8,707 nt of DNA, taken from assembly GCA_009926905.1 (NCBI GenBank), contig RFNX01000180.1:1-8707 (forward strand), read 5' to 3'. The notes under the pieces were generated by a model. That model did no database searches. It was not told where the DNA came from and saw only the letters and a list, made by a program, of their open reading frames with translations. Source of the DNA: Flavobacteriales bacterium. Lineage in GTDB: Bacteria > Bacteroidota > Bacteroidia > Flavobacteriales_D > Crocinitomicaceae. The position numbers were made by a program, and so were the translations under genes. Shown piece by piece: positions 1 through 4,487 of the stretch (positions within the stretch are counted from its first letter, which is position 1; each line of letters opens with the position of its first letter).

Positions 1-141
1 TCCAGACCAAGTTGACCATGAAACAGATTGTGGTCCTAGGTAACTTCCAGCGGCGTAACTGTCGAAATTATCCGTAAATAATTGCCCAAATACAAGATTG
101 GAAGCAAACAAAACAGATGCAAAAAGAGTAATTTTTTTCAT
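1..141 (-). CDS. Secreted protein, N-terminal fragment (probable T9SS cargo)
   Basis: This is the 5' end of a leftward gene that runs off the left edge; 47 codons are visible from an ATG at 141. The protein begins with a clear Sec signal peptide: MKK, a hydrophobic stretch (ITLFASVLFASNLVF), then a probable signal peptidase I site around FGQ at residues 18-20. The mature part starts LFTDNFDSYAAGSYLG and continues with QSVSWSTWSG. From memory of the family, this FxDNFDSY...WxTWSG opening is common in Bacteroidota exported proteins with a jelly-roll or LamG-like N-terminal domain and a C-terminal T9SS sorting domain. The C-terminal domain lies outside the window, so T9SS export is inference. 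The gene is divergent from efp across 118 bases. A weak -7-like TAACTTTA lies on its strand at 169-162. That it is a secreted-protein gene is well supported; its function is unknown. Confidence 0.85.
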   Translation of the reverse strand, partial: MKKITLFASVLFASNLVFGQLFTDNFDSYAAGSYLGPQSVSWSTWSG

Positions 142-209
142 AATTTAGTTTTAATTGAGACTAAAGTTAATGGAATTCTTAAAAAAAGGATTATTCAAAG
201 TTGAAATAG

Positions 210-237
210 TTGCATTTCGTTCAAAAATGTATCTTTG
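210..237 (+). promoter_or_regulatory. efp promoter, Bacteroidota sigma-A type
   Basis: TATCTTTG at 230-237 matches the Bacteroidota -7 consensus TAnnTTTG. A TTG at 210-212 lies 17 bases upstream, at a suitable distance for the -33 element. Transcription would begin near 243, leaving a leader of about 17 bases (AT-rich, no Shine-Dalgarno) before the efp ATG at 260. Both elements and their spacing fit; the start site is inferred. Confidence 0.7.
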
Positions 238-259
238 CACCAAATTTTAAAAACTCATT

Positions 260-826
260 ATGGCTAACACAGCAGATATTCGCAATGGTTTGTGCATCCG
301 TCACAACGATAAATTATATCAAATTATTGAATTTCAACATGTAAAACCAGGAAAAGGGCCGGCATTTGTGCGTACAAAAATGCGCCAAATTGAATCTGGA
401 AAAGTTCTTGACAATACGTTTTCAGCTGGACATAAAATCGATATCGTTCGCATTGAAAATCGTGAATATCAATATTTATATCAAGAAGCTGATGCTTATG
501 TTTTTATGAATAATGAATCGTTTGAACAAGTAAATATTCCTTTGAAAATGGTTGAAAAACCAGGTTTCTTACAAGAAGGAATGATTGTAAATATTTTGTT
601 CCATGCTGAAGAAGAAACACCTTTAGTAGTTGATTTACCAATGTACATTATTTCAGAAGTGACTTACACTGAGCCGGGAGTTAAAGGTGATACTGCAACT
701 AACTCAATGAAACCTGCAACAATTGCAACTGGAGCAGAAGTGAAAGTTCCTTTGTTTATTGACAACGGTGAAATAATTAAAATCGATACAAGAACAGGAG
801 TTTACGTGGAGCGTGTTAAAAATTAA
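260..826 (+). CDS. efp: Translation elongation factor P
   Basis: EF-P binds between the P and E sites of ribosomes stalled on polyproline stretches and promotes peptide-bond formation. The protein is 188 residues, the normal bacterial length. The N-terminal KOW-like domain (about 1-62) carries the tip loop VKPGKGPAFVR, in which Lys32 corresponds to the lysine modified in other bacteria (Lys34 in E. coli). A central OB domain (about 65-125) and a C-terminal OB domain follow, ending in the family signature TRTGVYVERV near residues 176-185. The ATG at 260 gives the conserved MANTADIRNG-type start and follows a matching promoter. No modification enzyme (EpmA/B, EarP or YmfI type) is encoded in this window, so the form of Lys32 modification cannot be inferred. 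gcvT lies 163 bases downstream on the same strand, beyond a repeat-filled gap. Confidence 0.98.
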   Translation: MANTADIRNGLCIRHNDKLYQIIEFQHVKPGKGPAFVRTKMRQIESGKVLDNTFSAGHKIDIVRIENREYQYLYQEADAYVFMNNESFEQVNIPLKMVEKPGFLQEGMIVNILFHAEEETPLVVDLPMYIISEVTYTEPGVKGDTATNSMKPATIATGAEVKVPLFIDNGEIIKIDTRTGVYVERVKN

Positions 827-845
827 ATTAAGAATGAAAAGTAAG

Positions 846-880
846 ATTTCGGATTACGGATTGATTATTGCGGATTATTT
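846..880 (+). repeat. Array of five degenerate 7-base units (ATTNNNN)
   Basis: The sequence divides exactly into five consecutive heptamers, each starting with ATT: ATTTCGG (846), ATTACGG (853), ATTGATT (860), ATTGCGG (867) and ATTATTT (874). Three of the five end in CGG. The array starts 19 bases after the efp stop codon and is followed after one base by the octamer array. Similar GGATT-rich strings occur between genes in other flavobacteria as far as I recall; I cannot check this here. Confidence 0.65.
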
Positions 881-881
881 T

Positions 882-986
882 TCATTCTCTCATTTCTCTT
901 CGCCGAGGCGAACTCTCGTTTCTCAAAATGTCATTCTCTCATAAAGTCATTCACTCATAATATCCTAAAGTCCTAATATCCTAAAA
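882..986 (+). repeat. Array of degenerate 8-base units (TCATNNNN / TCCTNNNN) ending at the gcvT start
   Basis: Two octamers lie at 882 and 890 (TCATTCTC, TCATTTCT). A 16-base GC-rich block (898-913) and TCTCGTTT (914) keep the same register. After one extra base, eight contiguous octamers start at 923, 931, 939, 947, 955, 963, 971 and 979: TCAAAATG, TCATTCTC, TCATAAAG, TCATTCAC, TCATAATA, TCCTAAAG, TCCTAATA and TCCTAAAA. All eight begin with TC, seven have T at position 4, and G occurs only at position 8. The last unit ends 3 bases before the gcvT ATG. Period 8 is not a multiple of 3 and no long frame is conserved, so the array is not coding. If transcribed from the efp side it forms a G-poor, probably unstructured leader for gcvT. 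Confidence 0.75.
899..912. repeat. GC-rich palindrome inside the octamer array
   Basis: TTCGCC at 899-904 and GGCGAA at 907-912 are perfect inverted copies separated by GA. The RNA could fold as a 5-bp stem with a CGAG tetraloop. It stands out as a GC-rich island in AT-rich DNA and occupies, with its flanks, exactly two octamer slots (898-913). It has no following T-run, so it is not a standard intrinsic terminator. Confidence 0.5.
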
Positions 987-989
987 AAA

Positions 990-2072
990 ATGAAAAACAC
1001 AGCCCTATCACACAAACACATCGAATTGGGAGCGAAAATGGTTCCATTTGCTGGTTACAACATGCCTGTTCAATACGAAGGAGTAAATGCAGAACACGAA
1101 ACGGTTCGCAATGCGGTTGGGGTATTTGACGTTTCTCACATGGGAGAATTTATTTTACGTGGATCGAATGCATTGGCGTTGATTCAAAAATTTGCTTCAA
1201 ATGATGCAAGTGTTTTGGTGGACGGAAAAGCACAATATACTTGTATGCCGAACGGAAAAGGTGGAATCGTTGACGATTTAATTATTTATCGTGTGAATGC
1301 AAACGAGTTTTTTATCGTTGTGAATGCATCTAATATTGATAAAGACTGGAATTGGATTTCTTCGTTAAATGATTTAGATGTGGAAATGGAAAACGTTTCA
1401 GATTCTTATTCTCTTTTAGCGATTCAAGGACCGAAAGCTGCTGAAGCAATGCAATCGTTGACAGATATTAATTTGTCTGAAATGGTTTACTATACTTTTA
1501 CAAAAGGAACTTTTGCAGGAATTGAAAACATCATGGTTTCAGCTACAGGTTATACTGGTTCAGGCGGTTTTGAGATTTATGTAAAAAATGAAGATGTGGA
1601 ACACGTTTGGAATGAAGTTTTCAAAGCTGGTGCTGATTTTGGAATTAAACCAATCGGTTTGGCAGCTAGAGACACATTGCGTTTAGAAATGGGATTCTGT
1701 TTATACGGAAACGACATCGACGATACAACTTCACCATTAGAAGCTGGCTTGGGTTGGATCACGAAATTCACAAAAGAATTTACTGATTCTGAATTTTTGA
1801 AAAAACAAAAAGAAGAAGGGGTAACTCGTAAATTGGTTGCATTTGAAATGATTGAAAGAGGAATTCCACGCCACGACTACCCTATTATAGATGCATCTGG
1901 AAATGTAATCGGAAAAGTGACTTCAGGAACGATGTCTCCAAGCATGAAAATTGGAATCGGTTTGGGTTACGTTACTAAGGAACACAGCGCTTTGGAATCA
2001 GAAATTTTCATCGAAATCCGTGAAAAAGGTGTGAAAGCAAAAGTAACTAAATTGCCGTTTTACAAAAAATAG
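990..2072 (+). CDS. gcvT: Glycine cleavage system T protein (aminomethyltransferase)
   Basis: The T protein transfers the methylene carbon from the aminomethyl-lipoyl group of GcvH to tetrahydrofolate, releasing ammonia and 5,10-methylene-THF. The protein is 360 residues, full length for the family. The folate-binding GCV_T domain covers about residues 5-260, with VPFAGYNMPVQY (18-29), GVFDVSHMGEF (44-54), the GGIVDDLIIY segment holding the catalytic aspartate region (Asp95/Asp96), ATGYTGSGGFEIY (185-197) and the GLAARDTLRLEMGFCLYGND segment (223-242). The C-terminal GCV_T_C barrel covers about 278-358, with TSGTMSPSMKIGIGLGYV. The ATG at 990 gives the expected N-terminus (LSHKHIELGAKMVPFAGY). 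I see no TAnnTTTG box just upstream, and the repeat array runs almost to the start codon, so transcription may come from the efp promoter or an unrecognised one. gcvH and gcvP are not in the window. Confidence 0.98.
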   Translation: MKNTALSHKHIELGAKMVPFAGYNMPVQYEGVNAEHETVRNAVGVFDVSHMGEFILRGSNALALIQKFASNDASVLVDGKAQYTCMPNGKGGIVDDLIIYRVNANEFFIVVNASNIDKDWNWISSLNDLDVEMENVSDSYSLLAIQGPKAAEAMQSLTDINLSEMVYYTFTKGTFAGIENIMVSATGYTGSGGFEIYVKNEDVEHVWNEVFKAGADFGIKPIGLAARDTLRLEMGFCLYGNDIDDTTSPLEAGLGWITKFTKEFTDSEFLKKQKEEGVTRKLVAFEMIERGIPRHDYPIIDASGNVIGKVTSGTMSPSMKIGIGLGYVTKEHSALESEIFIEIREKGVKAKVTKLPFYKK

Positions 2073-2078
2073 TTAGTT

Positions 2079-2152
2079 GTTTTCTCAATAAATTTTACTT
2101 TGTTTTTTCTTAATTGAAAAAATGAGAAAACTTCTTTACGATTTATTGAGAA
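2079..2152 (+). terminator. Inverted repeats after gcvT, probable terminator with alternative pairing
   Basis: TTCTCAATAAAT (2082-2093) is perfectly complementary to ATTTATTGAGAA (2141-2152), a 12-bp stem with a 47-base loop. The same left arm, as GTTTTCTCA (2079-2087), is also perfectly complementary to TGAGAAAAC (2123-2131), giving a competing 9-bp stem. A smaller A/T hairpin (TTTTTTC 2103-2109, GAAAAAA 2116-2122) sits inside the loop. T-rich sequence follows the distal arm (2153-2166). The position, 6 bases after the gcvT stop in a convergent gap, suggests transcription termination. All stems are AT-rich and loops are long, so this is only moderately supported. Confidence 0.5.
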
Positions 2153-2171
2153 TTTTGAAATTTTTATCGAA

Positions 2172-2209
2172 GGTTGAAGAAACATTATAAAACTACTTCT
2201 TCTTCAACC
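2172..2209 (-). terminator. Inverted repeat at the 3' end of porQ, probable terminator
   Basis: GGTTGAAGAA (2172-2181) and TTCTTCAACC (2200-2209) are perfect 10-base inverted copies with an 18-base loop. The right arm lies inside the last porQ codons (Asn-Trp-Leu-Lys region) and the loop contains the porQ stop codon. On the leftward transcript the stem is followed by a mixed AT-rich stretch rather than a clean T-run, so termination is likely but not certain. Confidence 0.5.
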
Positions 2210-3227
2210 AATTGCTTATTTGAGATGAAATTCCCAACGAATGATTTTGACCAGCTTTAGAATAAAGCATGACGCCATAATCTATGTTGAATTTCTTAAA
2301 TTTCATACCAAGTCCCAGCGAAAAACCAGCCATTCCTGGTCGTTCGAATACTTTCAATTGTTGCCTTCTGTGGTAATCAAAACCCATACGAAGGTTAAAA
2401 TTCTTAGCCAATAATTCCAATTGAAAATTCAAATGATGCGCCAATTTCTCACCAAAACCAACTGCTTTCACTGGGATTGAATCGCCAGTCAAAGCATCAT
2501 ACGTCGGCTTTAAATTTGGGTCTTGATAAACAATATTCCACTGATTTAAATGATGACCCAAAACAGTAAATCGAAACGGTGCGTGTTTTAATTTCAATGA
2601 AAATGCTGCCTGTACATCAATTGGCAGGCTTGTTTTTGTATTCGATGTATATTGTTTGAAAACGAAACCTATATTTCTAACTGCAAATCCACCAGAAATT
2701 AACTGATTTGGATGCGTAATAATTGCGCCAAAACCTACATTAAAACCATAAGCAGAATATGTTTCCAAATTAGAACCTATCAAATTTGCAGAAGCGCCCA
2801 ATTGAATTACTTTATTTAAAGTGCGTCCATAATTCACACCTAAAGAATAATCCGATGCTTTAAATTTTCCTAATTCGCGACCCGTTTCGTCCGTTTCTGT
2901 AAACTGACCGTAACTCACATATTTCAAGGTGGGAGCAAAAACACCGATTTTAGATTTTATGGCATAATTCACTGCACCATAATTGATTCCTGATGGCAAA
3001 AGTCCTTGATTGACATGCATCATTCCATTCATTTTTTCTGTTAAAACAGCTGGATTGTCGTTGGCTAAACTTAAATCATTATCCGCAACACTGATCAAAT
3101 TCCCTCCTACACCAATGCTTCGAGCAGAATAACTACCACCCAAAAAAGCAAAACCATTGGAACCAACCGAATTTTGTGAAAATACAGTTATCGGATAAAT
3201 AAAAAGAATAAAAATCAAAAATCGCAT
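2193..3227 (-). CDS. porQ: Type IX secretion system protein PorQ
   Basis: PorQ is an outer-membrane beta-barrel accessory protein of the T9SS, which exports proteins with C-terminal sorting domains in Bacteroidota; it is known to act with PorU, PorV and PorZ in the attachment step. The 344-residue product has a signal peptide (MRFLIFILFIYPITVFSQ, residues 1-18), then the family opening GFAFLGGSYSARSIGVGG and VADNDLSLANDNPAVL, in which DNDLSLA...NPA is the characteristic motif. The rest alternates in the manner of beta strands and ends with PGMAGFSLGLGMKFKKFNIDYG near residues 296-317, a typical PorQ/PorV-like barrel finish. The length is normal. The ATG at 3227 fits because the signal peptide starts directly there. 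A TACGTTTG box ends only 6 bases upstream, implying a very short or absent leader. PorV-type barrel proteins resemble this family, but the motif order favours PorQ. Confidence 0.88.
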   Translation of the reverse strand: MRFLIFILFIYPITVFSQNSVGSNGFAFLGGSYSARSIGVGGNLISVADNDLSLANDNPAVLTEKMNGMMHVNQGLLPSGINYGAVNYAIKSKIGVFAPTLKYVSYGQFTETDETGRELGKFKASDYSLGVNYGRTLNKVIQLGASANLIGSNLETYSAYGFNVGFGAIITHPNQLISGGFAVRNIGFVFKQYTSNTKTSLPIDVQAAFSLKLKHAPFRFTVLGHHLNQWNIVYQDPNLKPTYDALTGDSIPVKAVGFGEKLAHHLNFQLELLAKNFNLRMGFDYHRRQQLKVFERPGMAGFSLGLGMKFKKFNIDYGVMLYSKAGQNHSLGISSQISNWLKKK

Positions 3228-3233
3228 GCACTA

Positions 3234-3241
3234 CAAACGTA
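3234..3241 (-). promoter_or_regulatory. -7 element for porQ, almost touching the start codon
   Basis: On the leftward strand TACGTTTG (3241 to 3234) matches TAnnTTTG exactly. Transcription would start around 3229-3227, essentially at the porQ ATG (3227-3225). I see no good TTG -33 element at the usual distance. The site is supported by sequence match and location only. Confidence 0.45.
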
Positions 3242-3264
3242 ATGATTTATGATAAATTGTGTGT

Positions 3265-3477
3265 TTAGAAATATAAAAAATCAAAAGATTGCGATTGTAG
3301 CTTGCGCGTCTCTATCAATAAATTGTTGTGTCTTTTTAATTCATGGTAGATTTTTTGCAATCTCTCGTAGTAGTTTTGAAGAAACAACTTATTCAGAGAA
3401 TATTTGCGGTTACTTTTCAAGATTCTTCTATCGAATTTGAAAATTAACTCACTCGCATCCCTATAGCTGTAGCTCAC
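3265..3477 (-). CDS. Doubtful small ORF, 70 residues
   Basis: The frame opens with GTG at 3477 and ends with TAA at 3265. The predicted peptide is rich in Lys, Arg, Tyr and Leu, and its middle (KLFLQNYYERLQKIYHELKRHNNLLIETRKLQ) could form an amphipathic helix or short coiled coil. I recognise no family. There is no ATG, no TAnnTTTG box and no ribosome-binding signal in front of it. The frame stays open upstream of the GTG to about 3555, so it could be a decayed gene remnant rather than a real small protein. It is listed because nothing better explains this gap. Confidence 0.2.
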   Translation of the reverse strand: MSYSYRDASELIFKFDRRILKSNRKYSLNKLFLQNYYERLQKIYHELKRHNNLLIETRKLQSQSFDFLYF

Positions 3478-3548
3478 TTGAGGCTTAAAGTGACGTAGAA
3501 ATAATCGGAGAAAACTTGAAGTTGTAGGCGGAAATGGCGCTAAAAAAA

Positions 3549-3890
3549 CTACTTATGCCAGATGGTTTCTTGAAACTGAGCTGATGAGAAATTCTCCCCA
3601 TTAATAGTTGTATTTCCAATCAAACCGCCCAAATAACCTAAGGTCTCGCAATTTTGATTGATGACTTCTGAAGTCATGTCCGCTTGACTACAAACTCCGG
3701 GATCAAATACATAAACAGTTTCACCTTGAAATAAATATTTGTCCACTTTTGCCTCCGCACAATTATATGTTGAATCGAACGCTGTGATTTTAGTCCAAAT
3801 GCAATCAGGTGTTACGCGCACCTTTTCTTTTTTACAAGATGTAAGCATAGCAAGTGAAACAAGAGTTAGAAAAAGATAAACGCTTTTCAT
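3549..3890 (-). CDS. Small lipoprotein, DUF6970-like
   Basis: The 113-residue product starts with a lipoprotein signal peptide: MKSVYLFLTLVSLAM then lipobox LTSC, so Cys19 would be lipidated, followed by KKEK. The mature domain (about 29-113) has four cysteines (30, 44, 67, 81), which could form two disulfides, and the conserved-looking core FQGETVYVFDPG (54-65), DMTSEVINQNCETLGYLGG (71-89) and NTTINGENF (93-101). This resembles a small domain widespread in Bacteroidota lipoproteins that I believe is DUF6970; the family name is from memory. Its function is unknown; an envelope location is predicted from the lipobox. The ATG at 3890 is set by the signal peptide. It lies 52 bases after the cdd stop on the same strand and could be read through from it, though their functions are not obviously linked. 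Confidence 0.85.
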   Translation of the reverse strand: MKSVYLFLTLVSLAMLTSCKKEKVRVTPDCIWTKITAFDSTYNCAEAKVDKYLFQGETVYVFDPGVCSQADMTSEVINQNCETLGYLGGLIGNTTINGENFSSAQFQETIWHK

Positions 3891-3942
3891 TTTGATGTTT
3901 TTCTTTAAAGACGTAAAAAAATCAATTTAGGTGGTGTAGGTG

Positions 3943-4419
3943 TTAATCAAAAGTTCCAAAACCGAAGGGTAACAAATGTTGAACGGAGTTGATAATCATT
4001 GTACGTTCGTCTTGGTTTACCAAAATAACTTTCATCGGTTTTGATTGACGGTTCTCTGTTTCCAACATCACTTGACGACACGAACCACAAGGTGAAAGTA
4101 ACTGTTTGTCGGGCATCAATTCGCCTCGCGCTACAATGACAATGACGTCTACTTCTTCATTCGGAAAATTAGCTCCTGCATAAAACAAGGCAACGCGTTC
4201 TGCACACAATCCAGAAGGATAGGCAATGTTTTCTTGATTGTTACCAAGTACAACAGTTCCATTCGATAATTTTGCTGCTGCTCCAACCTTGAATTTGCTA
4301 TAAGGAGCATAGGCTCTCTCCATTGATTCGTAAGCTTTTTCGACTAAAGCTATATGCTCGTCACTCAAGGATTTCCAAGAGTCAAGCAAGGTATAATTGA
4401 ATTGAAATATTTTTTCCAT
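3943..4419 (-). CDS. cdd: Cytidine deaminase
   Basis: This cytoplasmic enzyme hydrolyses cytidine and deoxycytidine to uridine and deoxyuridine plus ammonia in pyrimidine salvage. The 158-residue protein has all hallmarks of the homotetrameric zinc-dependent class: YAPYSKFKVGAA (38-49), substrate-binding NQENIAYPSGLCAER (61-75) with zinc ligand Cys72 and proton-shuttling Glu74, and PCGSCRQ (110-116) with zinc ligands Cys111 and Cys114. It is slightly longer than the common 130-residue form because of about 20 extra N-terminal residues, which is usual in Bacteroidota. The ATG at 4419 is the only good start. It follows the beta-mannosidase stop by 68 bases on the same strand, so co-transcription is possible. 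No clear TAnnTTTG box lies in the gap. Confidence 0.97.
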   Translation of the reverse strand: MEKIFQFNYTLLDSWKSLSDEHIALVEKAYESMERAYAPYSKFKVGAAAKLSNGTVVLGNNQENIAYPSGLCAERVALFYAGANFPNEEVDVIVIVARGELMPDKQLLSPCGSCRQVMLETENRQSKPMKVILVNQDERTMIINSVQHLLPFGFGTFD

Positions 4420-4487
4420 AGGGGAACTAATTTACGCATTCAATTCTAATAAGTTACAATCGTAAGTTTTATTAACACTAACGACGT

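Larger units (their letters stand above)
3228..3548. other. 321-base region with no convincing gene
   Basis: This stretch lies between the start of porQ and the end of the lipoprotein gene. Apart from the porQ -7 element at its left edge it holds a doubtful 70-codon leftward frame (3265-3477), described separately, and a small inverted repeat (TCACTT 3474-3479, AAGTGA 3488-3493, 8-base loop). I see no tRNA, tandem repeat or clear terminator. The 3494-3548 part is unassigned. Confidence 0.6.

Noticed and set aside
846..986. Small peptide or extended gcvT N-terminus encoded by the repeats
   Set aside because: Periods of 7 and 8 do not preserve a reading frame, and gcvT already starts at its conserved N-terminus.
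1577..1771. 64-codon leftward frame inside gcvT
   Set aside because: It is antisense to highly conserved gcvT motifs and resembles nothing; gcvT accounts for this region.
3249..3440. 63-codon rightward frame upstream of porQ
   Set aside because: The peptide is cysteine- and phenylalanine-rich without family resemblance, has no promoter box, and lies antisense to the other doubtful frame. It is less plausible than that one.
3228..3548. tRNA or structured RNA gene in the gap
   Set aside because: No cloverleaf arms, CCA end or T-loop sequence could be found; only a weak 6-bp inverted repeat is present.
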